Below, piece by piece: positions 16,867-23,535 of a stretch of 64,000 nucleotides of DNA. The notes under the pieces are model-generated. The model searched no databases. It was not told the DNA's origin and saw only the letters and a list, made by a program, of their open reading frames with translations. The translations under genes and the position numbers were made by a program. Positions within the stretch are counted from its first letter, which is position 1; each line of letters starts with the position of its first letter. Source of the stretch: Salinicola acroporae (lineage in GTDB: Bacteria; Pseudomonadota; Gammaproteobacteria; Pseudomonadales; Halomonadaceae); the NCBI RefSeq assembly GCF_003206615.1, contig NZ_PZJW01000002.1, positions 357,803 to 421,802 of the forward strand. The letters run 5' to 3'.

Positions 16867-16894
16867 GGCTAATAGACAAAGCCGGTCATTAGCC
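16867..16894. promoter_or_regulatory. Inverted repeat between LysR and BBOX genes (candidate operator)
   Basis: GGCTAAT - 14 nt - ATTAGCC, a perfect 7-bp inverted repeat with half-site centres 21 bp apart (two helical turns), placed 67 bp before the LysR start. A second perfect palindrome, GCCAAGCTTGGC (16892-16903), abuts it. The spacing suits a dimeric LysR protein; binding is inferred. Confidence 0.5.
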
Positions 16895-17018
16895 AAGCTT
16901 GGCCTTAGCGTCCAGATTAATCGTTTGTCATGGCCTGAAGCAATCCGCATCCTAGTGAAACGCAATAACACACGTTACTAACGAAGATGGCCGCGACAGC
17001 CATCGAGGAAGTGCCCTT

Positions 17019-18260
17019 TTGTCATCCGCTCTTTTGTCATCCGGAGGCGCCTTCAACGACGCTCTGACTGCTCGTCAGGGCCAGACGCCCATCGATATGG
17101 CCGAACTGCGCCGCTATCGCCAGGGCGGTGGCGCGCCGGCCGCCACGCTGGATAGCGTGACGCGCCAGGCACGTCGCCTGACGCTGACCTGGTCCGACGG
17201 CCGTACCGGCCAGTTTCCGATGATGTGGCTGCGTGACCACTGCGCCTGCGACCAGTGCCGCCACCCGCTGACCCGTGAGCGCCTTTACAAGCTGCTGGAC
17301 GACCCTCTGTGGGAGCGCTTCGACGGCGATGACGCGCTGGCCTCTTTCGAGTTCGGTGCCAATGCACTGACGCTGACCTGGCAGGATGGCCACGTGTCGC
17401 GCTTCGATGCCGGCTGGCTCTATCAGCGCTGCCCCGGACAGGAACTCGCCACGCTGCTGCCGACACCGACGCCGTGGCCGACGCGCTTCACGCCGAGCCA
17501 CGTCAGCCATGCCGACTTCGTCGATGGCAGCGACGGCCGCAGCCGCTGGGCCAACGCCCTGCTGCGTGACGGTCTGGTCATGCTCGACCAGGGGCCGTGC
17601 GAGCTGGAGGAAGTCTCACGCATCGCCGAGAGCATCGGCCCGATGCGCTCGACCAACTTCGGCGGCCGGTTCGACGTGCGCTCGGTCCCCAATCCGAACA
17701 ATGCCGCCTATACGGCGATCGGCCTCGAACTGCACACCGACCTGCCCAACTGGCGCCAACCGCCGGATATCCAGTTGCTCTACTGCCTGGAGAACGACGC
17801 CGAGGGCGGCGAGTCCAGCTTTGCCGACGGCTTCGCCGCCGCCGAGACCCTGCGGGCGGAAAATCCCGAGGCCTTCCGGGTACTGTCGGAAACGCCCATC
17901 GACTTCCGCTTCCAGGACGACGGCCACGATATCGCCGTGCGCGAGCCGGTGATCGATCTGGATGGCGAAGGCCGCCCCCGCGAGATCCGCTTCAACAACT
18001 GGATTCGCGACACCTTGAGCCTGCCGTCGGATCAAATCGAGGCGTGGTATGACGCCTATCGTGCGTTGTGGCAGATTCTGCGTCGCCCCGAGGGCCGGGT
18101 GGAACTGACGCTGGAACCCGGTCAGATGGTCGCCTTCGACAACCGCCGCGTGCTGCACGGCCGCAACGCCTTCGACCCCAATACCGGCAAGCGCCATCTC
18201 CAGGGCACCTATCTCGACCTGGACATGCTGCAATCACATCTGCGCGTGCTGTCGAGATGA
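17019..18260 (+). CDS. Gamma-butyrobetaine dioxygenase (BBOX-type, 2-oxoglutarate/Fe(II))
   Basis: A 413-residue protein that should hydroxylate gamma-butyrobetaine to L-carnitine using 2-oxoglutarate and O2. The N-terminal DUF971-like domain keeps the zinc cysteines in LRDHCACDQC (Cys75, 77, 80). The C-terminal double-stranded beta-helix domain has the iron ligands His and Asp in LHTDLPNW and a distal His in VLHGRNAF. The neighbouring stretch QPPDIQLLYCLENDAEGGES is very like animal BBOX1. The family includes trimethyllysine dioxygenase and other TauD-like enzymes, so the substrate is likely but not certain. A carnitine/betaine-binding protein gene follows at 18392 and a LysR gene lies divergent upstream. 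Confidence 0.88.
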   Translation: MSSALLSSGGAFNDALTARQGQTPIDMAELRRYRQGGGAPAATLDSVTRQARRLTLTWSDGRTGQFPMMWLRDHCACDQCRHPLTRERLYKLLDDPLWERFDGDDALASFEFGANALTLTWQDGHVSRFDAGWLYQRCPGQELATLLPTPTPWPTRFTPSHVSHADFVDGSDGRSRWANALLRDGLVMLDQGPCELEEVSRIAESIGPMRSTNFGGRFDVRSVPNPNNAAYTAIGLELHTDLPNWRQPPDIQLLYCLENDAEGGESSFADGFAAAETLRAENPEAFRVLSETPIDFRFQDDGHDIAVREPVIDLDGEGRPREIRFNNWIRDTLSLPSDQIEAWYDAYRALWQILRRPEGRVELTLEPGQMVAFDNRRVLHGRNAFDPNTGKRHLQGTYLDLDMLQSHLRVLSR

Positions 18261-18283
18261 ACCCCACGGCACGGCGTTGATAC

Positions 18284-18321
18284 GAGCCGCCCGACGTCAT
18301 CACTGCATGACCGGGCGGCTC
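18284..18321 (+). other. Intercistronic hairpin between BBOX and binding-protein genes
   Basis: GAGCCGCCCG (18284-18293) and CGGGCGGCTC (18312-18321) form a perfect 10-bp stem with an 18-nt loop and no T-run. It lies between two genes of one probable operon and may stabilise the upstream message or attenuate transcription. Confidence 0.55.
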
Positions 18322-18391
18322 TTCCGCGTGTATCCCCGGGACATTCTGGCCAGGGGACATACGCCCACTAGGGAACGACAGGAGACAACAA

Positions 18392-19351
18392 ATGAAACGA
18401 CCGCAGACGATTTCCGCCCTGACGCTGACCACCGGTTTGATGATGAGTGCCGGCGTGATGCTGGCCGGCACGGGTTCGGCAGTGGCGGCTGACGAAGCCA
18501 TCAACTTCGGCGTCCCGTCCTGGCCCGGGATCACCGTGAAGACCGAGATCGCCCGCCAGTTGCTGGCGCCGCTGGGCTATCAGGGCAAGGCCCAGGAGAT
18601 AGGTCTGCAGGTGATCTATCAGGGGCTGGACTCCGGCGACGTGGACGTCTTCCTGGGCGCCTGGCTGCCAGCCCAGAACCCGATGCTGGAGCCACTGGAA
18701 GCCGATGGCAGTATCACCCGCCTGGCCACCAACGTGACCGGCGCACAGATGACGCTGGCGGTGCCGGACTATGTCTACGACAGCGGGGTCACCTCCTTCG
18801 CCGATCTCGACGCCCATCGCGACGAGTTCAACGGCGAGATCTACGGGTTCGGTGCCGGCTCCGCCGCCAGCGAAATCCTCAACAAGGCGATCGAGGACGA
18901 TACCTGGGGCCTGGGGGACTGGACCCTGGTCGACACCAGCACCGTCGGCATGCTGAGCGCCGCCAAGAGCCACATTGCCAACGAGGAACCCATCGTCTGG
19001 GTCGGCTGGACACCGCACTGGATGAACCTCGAGCTGCCGATGCACTACCTCAGTGACTCGAAGAACCTGTTCGGCGAGGGCAACGGTGCCAGCGACGTGC
19101 GCACGCTGATGGCAAGCGACTACGCCGAGGCCAACCCGAATCTGGTGACCTTCTTCGACCAGTTCTCGTTTTCCGCCGAGGAGCAGAGCTGGATGATCAA
19201 GCAGTACGGTCAGGAGGAGAAGCCGATGGAAGAGGTCGCCACGACCTGGATCGAGGACCATCCGGATCGCATCGAGGCCATGATGGAGGGTGTCACGACC
19301 CGCGGGGGCGAGCCGGCCTGGGACGCGGTGCGGGAAAAATTCTCGTTGTAG
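18392..19351 (+). CDS. ProX/CaiX-like periplasmic betaine/carnitine-binding protein
   Basis: A 319-residue periplasmic binding protein with a Sec signal peptide (MKRPQTISALTLTTGLMMSAG to about residue 33, AVAADEA). The mature part starts INFGVPSWPGITVKTEIA and has PIVWVGWTPHWMN, with the clustered tryptophans used to bind quaternary ammonium groups. No permease or ATPase gene is adjacent, so it is an orphan. Pseudomonas CaiX, which delivers carnitine to a shared CbcWV transporter, has the same arrangement. Next to a gamma-butyrobetaine dioxygenase, carnitine or gamma-butyrobetaine is the likely ligand. ProX-type glycine betaine binding cannot be ruled out. Confidence 0.88.
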   Translation: MKRPQTISALTLTTGLMMSAGVMLAGTGSAVAADEAINFGVPSWPGITVKTEIARQLLAPLGYQGKAQEIGLQVIYQGLDSGDVDVFLGAWLPAQNPMLEPLEADGSITRLATNVTGAQMTLAVPDYVYDSGVTSFADLDAHRDEFNGEIYGFGAGSAASEILNKAIEDDTWGLGDWTLVDTSTVGMLSAAKSHIANEEPIVWVGWTPHWMNLELPMHYLSDSKNLFGEGNGASDVRTLMASDYAEANPNLVTFFDQFSFSAEEQSWMIKQYGQEEKPMEEVATTWIEDHPDRIEAMMEGVTTRGGEPAWDAVREKFSL

Positions 19352-19495
19352 ATCAGGACCTCGGGGAGCGCCGTCGTGCCATGGGCTGACATGGCAAAAA
19401 ACCGTTACAAATTCGTGGCGATTTTTTTGTCTTCGCCCGGAACTAATGGAACAGGGCCGACTCTGAGTAGGTGTTCCCTTGAATGATCCCTTACT

Positions 19496-19525
19496 TGCCC
19501 ACCATCCCCTGGTGGGCATTTTTTT
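19496..19525 (+). terminator. Rho-independent terminator
   Basis: TGCCCACCA (19496-19504), a 5-nt loop, TGGTGGGCA (19510-19518), then seven T residues. A textbook intrinsic terminator on the plus strand, 144 bp after the CaiX-like stop; it closes the BBOX / binding-protein transcript. Confidence 0.85.
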
Positions 19526-19640
19526 GCCCTGCCATTCCTGGCGTCCACCCTTTGTGTCGTCGCTGGCGCGACGCAAAAATCTTCCCCGACATTTCCTGTC
19601 CGGCTGTCTGGCATTGGCCCCTGGCGCCGTGTCCTTCCGA

Positions 19641-20555
19641 TCAAGGCAGCGGCGGCACTCGCCCCGCCATCTCGGCCATCATGAAATCGACGAACTGCCG
19701 AATCCGGGCACTGTCCCTAGCCCGTTCGGCATAGAGCAGGTGGAAATCCGCCCGGATCCCCCGCCACTGCGGCAGCACCTGCGTCAGCTCGCCACTTGCC
19801 AGATGCTCGTGAACGTCCCACCAGGAGCGTAACAATACCCCGTGGCCATCGAGCGCCATGCGCGTCATCGCCTCGGCATCGTTGCTCGCCAGCCGGCCAT
19901 GGACACGAATGGCACGCCGGGCGCGGGTGTCATCGGCAGCCTCGAACCGCCATAGCGAGTAATCGGTATCATTCTCCCGCACGATCAGGCAGCGGTGGTG
20001 AGCCAGGTCCTCCAGTCGTTCGAGCCTGGGCGCGCTCGCCAGATAACCGGGTGCGGCACAGAGTATCCGGCGATTGGCTAGCAACCGCCTGGCGATCCAG
20101 CGCGACGCCGGGGGCTCGCCCACCCGAATGTTGATGTCGAATCCCTGCTCGTCGAGGCCGACCGGAAAGCTGGTCAGCTCCAGCAGCAGTTCCAGTTGAG
20201 GGTGACGCGAGGCAAAGCGCGAGATCAGCGGTGCCACATGACGCCGGCCAAAGCCGAAGGTGGCGTTGATTCTCAGTCGCCCAGAGAGCACGGCGCCCTG
20301 GTCCCGCAGCGAATTTTCCAGATCGCCCAGGTCATCGAGGATCATCGCTCCGCGCTGCAGATAGCGCTCACCCTCCGCTGTCAGCGATAACCGGCGCGTC
20401 GTTCGCGCCGCCAGCGACACGCCGAGGCGTCGCTCGAGCTGTTGCAGCCGCTTGCTGACCGCCGAGAGTGACAGCCCCAGCTCCCGGGCCGCGCCGGTCA
20501 AGCTGCCGGCCTGCGCGACCCGCTGAAAGAAGGCCAGATCATCGACCGCGGACAT
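19641..20555 (-). CDS. LysR-family regulator, CrgA-like
   Basis: A 304-residue regulator with the winged helix at residues about 3-60 (GSLTGAARELGLSLSAVSKR, then AARTTRRLSLTAEG) and the usual effector domain. GGAG lies 6 nt before the ATG at 20555; a GTG at 20567 would add four residues and is less well supported. It is divergent from the dehalogenase-like hydrolase and tartrate dehydrogenase genes, with a perfect 7-bp inverted repeat in the 114-bp intergenic region. It is the probable regulator of those two genes. Confidence 0.9.
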   Translation of the reverse strand: MSAVDDLAFFQRVAQAGSLTGAARELGLSLSAVSKRLQQLERRLGVSLAARTTRRLSLTAEGERYLQRGAMILDDLGDLENSLRDQGAVLSGRLRINATFGFGRRHVAPLISRFASRHPQLELLLELTSFPVGLDEQGFDINIRVGEPPASRWIARRLLANRRILCAAPGYLASAPRLERLEDLAHHRCLIVRENDTDYSLWRFEAADDTRARRAIRVHGRLASNDAEAMTRMALDGHGVLLRSWWDVHEHLASGELTQVLPQWRGIRADFHLLYAERARDSARIRQFVDFMMAEMAGRVPPLP

Positions 20556-20595
20556 CGAATTCTCCACTTGAACGCAACAGTGGTTTCGATCTTAA

Positions 20596-20615
20596 CCGGA
20601 TTATCCCGAATCCGG
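20596..20615. promoter_or_regulatory. Inverted repeat between LysR and hydrolase genes (candidate operator)
   Basis: CCGGATT - 6 nt - AATCCGG, a perfect 7-bp inverted repeat located 40 bp from the LysR start and 54 bp from the hydrolase start. Its position between divergent genes makes it the best candidate operator for the LysR protein. Confidence 0.55.
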
Positions 20616-20669
20616 CAGCGTCTACACTGATCTCGGCGACCCCACGAACCCAGGAGCGAGGCCAGGCCG

Positions 20670-21551
20670 ATGTTCGAAGGATTTCGCGAATTCGATATCG
20701 AGGTAGAACCGAACATCGCCATTCATGGCGTGATCGGGGGCGCAGGCCCGGCGCTGCTGTTGCTTCATGGCCATCCGCAGACCCATGTCATCTGGCATCT
20801 TCTCGCCCCCAGACTCGCCGAGCACTACACCGTGGTCGCGAACGACCTGCGCGGCTATGGGGATTCCGGCAAGCCGGAGGGAGACGAACAGCACCTCAAC
20901 TACAGCAAGCGCCGGATGGCACATGATCAGGTCGCGGTCATGCGGGCGCTGGGGTTCGAGCGGTTCTTCCTCTGCGGGCACGATCGCGGCGGACGAGTCG
21001 CACACCGACTTGCGCTGGATCACGCCGATCGGGTGATCAAGCTGGTGGTGCTGGATATCGCGCCAACGTTGGCGATGTACGAAGCCACCGATCTCGTTTT
21101 CGCCACGGCCTACTGGCATTGGTTCTTCCTGATTCAACCCCGGCCGCTGCCGGAATCCTGGATCGAAGCCGCACCCGGCGATTATGTCACCCGGATCATG
21201 GGGGGCCGCCATGCGGGGCTAGGCCCGTTCGCCCCACGCGCTATTGCCGAGTATCAACGCTGCCTGGCGCTCCCGGGGGCAGCCCATGGCCTGTGCGAGG
21301 ACTATCGGGCCTCCCGCACCATCGACCTGGAGCACGATCGCGCCGACCGCGATGCCGGCCGGCATCTTCAGGTTCCGCTGGCGGTGTGGTGGGGCGAGCA
21401 CGGCGTGATCGAGCGCTGCTTCGATGCCGTAGGCGAATGGCGGGCGGTTTCCAGTCACGGCGTCGAGGGTGGCGCCCTGCCCTGTGGCCATTATCTTCCC
21501 GAGGAAGCGCCGGATGCGCTCTTCCAGCAACTCACCCACTTCATGAGGTAA
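20670..21551 (+). CDS. Haloacetate/fluoroacetate dehalogenase-like alpha/beta hydrolase
   Basis: A 293-residue alpha/beta hydrolase. The nucleophile Asp sits in CGHDRGGRVAHRLALDH; the pair of arginines (D-R-G-G-R) is what fluoroacetate dehalogenase uses to hold the substrate carboxylate. The halide-pocket His-Trp is present in AYWHWFF, the acid Asp in VLDIAPT, and the catalytic His in CGHYLPEE near the C-terminus. Together these place it with DehH1/FAc-DEX rather than with generic epoxide hydrolases. The usual reaction is haloacetate to glycolate. It is followed after 7 bp by a tartrate dehydrogenase gene, so the natural substrate may be a halogenated or epoxidised dicarboxylate; that is inference. 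Confidence 0.85.
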   Translation: MFEGFREFDIEVEPNIAIHGVIGGAGPALLLLHGHPQTHVIWHLLAPRLAEHYTVVANDLRGYGDSGKPEGDEQHLNYSKRRMAHDQVAVMRALGFERFFLCGHDRGGRVAHRLALDHADRVIKLVVLDIAPTLAMYEATDLVFATAYWHWFFLIQPRPLPESWIEAAPGDYVTRIMGGRHAGLGPFAPRAIAEYQRCLALPGAAHGLCEDYRASRTIDLEHDRADRDAGRHLQVPLAVWWGEHGVIERCFDAVGEWRAVSSHGVEGGALPCGHYLPEEAPDALFQQLTHFMR

Positions 21552-21558
21552 GCCAGTC

Positions 21559-22653
21559 ATGGCTCAAAACGCTGTTAAAGCCAATACCCACAAGATCGCC
21601 GTCATCGCCGGCGACGGCATCGGCACCGAGGTGGTTCCGGAGGGGCTGCGCGCGCTGGAGGCAGCCGCCAGACGCTTTGATATCCGCCTCGAGTTCGAGC
21701 ACTTCGAATTCGGCAGCTGCGACTACTATCTCGAGCACGGCAAGATGCTGCCGGATGACTGGTTCGAGACGCTCTCCGGTTTCGATGCCATTTTCTACGG
21801 CGCGGTAGGCTGGCCGGACAAGGTGCCGGACCACATTTCGCTATGGGGCTCCCTGCTGCAGTTCCGGCGCCACTTCGATCAGTACATCAACCTCCGGCCC
21901 TGTCGCCTGATGCCAGGGATCAAGAGCCCGCTGGCCGACCGCGAGCCCGGTGACATCGACTTCTACGTGGTGCGGGAAAATACCGAGGGTGAGTATTCGA
22001 GCATCGGTGGCAAGATCTTCGAAGGCACCGATCGTGAGACGGTCATGCAGGAGACCGTGATGACACGCACCGGGGTCGATCGGGTGCTGAAATACGCTTT
22101 CGAGCTGGCGCAGAGTCGACCGCGCCGGAAACTCACCTCCGCGACCAAGTCCAACGGCATCTCGATCACCATGCCGTATTGGGACGAGCGGGTGAAAGCG
22201 ACGGCCGGGAAGTATCCTAACGTCAGCGTCGATCAGTTCCACATCGACATCCTGACCGCCAATTTCGTGCTCCACCCGGACTGGTTCGATGTCGTCGTTG
22301 CCAGCAACCTGTTCGGCGACATTCTCTCCGACCTCGGCCCCGCCTGCACCGGCACTATCGGTGTCGCGCCCTCGGCGAATATCAATCCCGAGGGCAAGTT
22401 CCCGAGCCTGTTCGAACCGGTCCACGGCAGCGCCCCGGACATTGCCGGCAAGGGTATCGCCAACCCGATCGGCCAGATCTGGTGTGGCGCGATGATGCTA
22501 GAGCACCTGGGCTACAAGGAGGCGGGCGATGCGATGGTCAGCGCGATCGAGCAAGTCCTGGCCAGTGATGACAAATCGGCGCTCACGCCAGACCTGAAAG
22601 GGAAAGGCACAACCCGAAGCCTCGGCGAGAAGATCGCCGCAGCGATTGGCTGA
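21559..22653 (+). CDS. Tartrate dehydrogenase / D-malate dehydrogenase family protein
   Basis: A 364-residue beta-decarboxylating dehydrogenase of the isopropylmalate/isocitrate family. It starts with the NAD-binding IAVIAGDGIGTEVVPEG. The active-site block includes the YVVRENTEGEYSSIGG loop (Tyr region), the Lys in TSATKSNGISITMP, and metal-binding Asp residues in NLFGDILSDLG. The FYGAVGWPDKVPDHISLWG stretch is characteristic of the tartrate dehydrogenase/decarboxylase TtuC and D-malate enzyme DmlA rather than LeuB. It oxidises tartrate or D-malate with NAD+ in the cytosol. It is cotranscribed with the upstream hydrolase and probably controlled by the divergent LysR. Confidence 0.9.
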   Translation: MAQNAVKANTHKIAVIAGDGIGTEVVPEGLRALEAAARRFDIRLEFEHFEFGSCDYYLEHGKMLPDDWFETLSGFDAIFYGAVGWPDKVPDHISLWGSLLQFRRHFDQYINLRPCRLMPGIKSPLADREPGDIDFYVVRENTEGEYSSIGGKIFEGTDRETVMQETVMTRTGVDRVLKYAFELAQSRPRRKLTSATKSNGISITMPYWDERVKATAGKYPNVSVDQFHIDILTANFVLHPDWFDVVVASNLFGDILSDLGPACTGTIGVAPSANINPEGKFPSLFEPVHGSAPDIAGKGIANPIGQIWCGAMMLEHLGYKEAGDAMVSAIEQVLASDDKSALTPDLKGKGTTRSLGEKIAAAIG

Positions 22654-22657
22654 AGCA

Positions 22658-22694
22658 TGACAGGCGGCGGCGATTCGGGTCGTCGCCGCTGTCA
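22658..22694. terminator. Hairpin between convergent genes
   Basis: TGACAG/CTGTCA and CGGCG/CGCCG arms, with a one-base bulge and a G-T pair, close a 6-nt loop just after the tartrate dehydrogenase stop. No T-run on either strand. It probably serves as a bidirectional terminator between this gene and the convergent acyltransferase at 22729. Confidence 0.5.
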
Positions 22695-22728
22695 ATGATG
22701 ACATCGCTGTGATCGACGGCAGCAAGCC

Positions 22729-23535
22729 TCAGTTCAATATCTTGCACAGCGTTCCGGTACCCAAAATGCCAGGAACGCTGCCCTTCTCCATGATTTGTCG
22801 TGACAAGTCCTTCTGGATCGAGCGATACAAGGGAAGAATCGAGCTTCGCATGCCATACTCGGCATGTCGCTGATCGATATAAAATGCCGCCCGCTCACCC
22901 CGAAAATGGATTGGCTGGGATACCTGGGAAAAGCGAATCCCCGACCTCGCCAGTAACCTCTGGAAACGATTTTCCATCATCGCAAGAACGTGAAAGCGTC
23001 CTATCAGCCCGGTAAATGCCGTAGCACATAAAAAAAGGCTAACGCCAATCATCGGGAAAAAGCGCCTTTCCTGCTGTGAGAAAACGAACTCCCCAAACCC
23101 ATCCACCGCCGCTTCTTCAACCCTGCTGGACCGAAAATAGCTCGGGATCGCCACGCGAGATATCTCGCAAAGATCCTCGGACCGGACCTTGGAGTCGAGC
23201 TTTATAGCGACCCCGTGTTCACGACAATGTTCCTCGATTGGTAGACCATAGCCACCCTCATCCCAGTTATCGGGAAACACGATTCTCATACATCCTGCGG
23301 AGAGTCCTGTCGCCCGGTGCTCAATCAGGCAATGGAGAGATCGACCATCGAACTCGTCCCGTTCGATCCGGTTCTTCGCGTCAATAGGCTCATAACCCAG
23401 CTCTTCACAATAAACTTTGTGCCTGAGGGAAAAAACCCGCGAGCGGTCACTTTCGGACGCGGCAAAGACGACACTAAAAAGATCAAAAAAATCATTCTCC
23501 ACTCCAGCCCCCTTATCCCTTATAAAATTCTGCAT
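22729..23535 (-). CDS. FeeM / autoinducer-synthase-like N-acyltransferase
   Basis: A 268-residue protein of the GNAT-related family that includes FeeM N-acyl amino acid synthases and the PEP-CTERM/exosortase-associated acyltransferases, a cousin of LuxI-type synthases. Diagnostic stretches are VFSLRHKVYCEELGYEP, LIEHRATGLSAGCMRIVFP and CEISRVAIPSYFRSS. No exosortase or PEP-CTERM gene is present here. Its start overlaps the end of the GGDEF-EAL gene by 23 bp, so it is translationally coupled and the last gene of a four-gene minus-strand operon. It probably transfers an acyl group from acyl-ACP to an amino acid, giving a lipid signal or surfactant. The product is unknown. The GC content is clearly lower than in neighbouring genes. 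Confidence 0.8.
   Translation of the reverse strand: MQNFIRDKGAGVENDFFDLFSVVFAASESDRSRVFSLRHKVYCEELGYEPIDAKNRIERDEFDGRSLHCLIEHRATGLSAGCMRIVFPDNWDEGGYGLPIEEHCREHGVAIKLDSKVRSEDLCEISRVAIPSYFRSSRVEEAAVDGFGEFVFSQQERRFFPMIGVSLFLCATAFTGLIGRFHVLAMMENRFQRLLARSGIRFSQVSQPIHFRGERAAFYIDQRHAEYGMRSSILPLYRSIQKDLSRQIMEKGSVPGILGTGTLCKILN

Noticed and set aside
15857-16879. In-frame upstream extension of the small secreted protein at 15416-15856
   Set aside because: The extension runs through the LysR gene in another frame; the signal peptide and ribosome-binding site fix the start at 15856.
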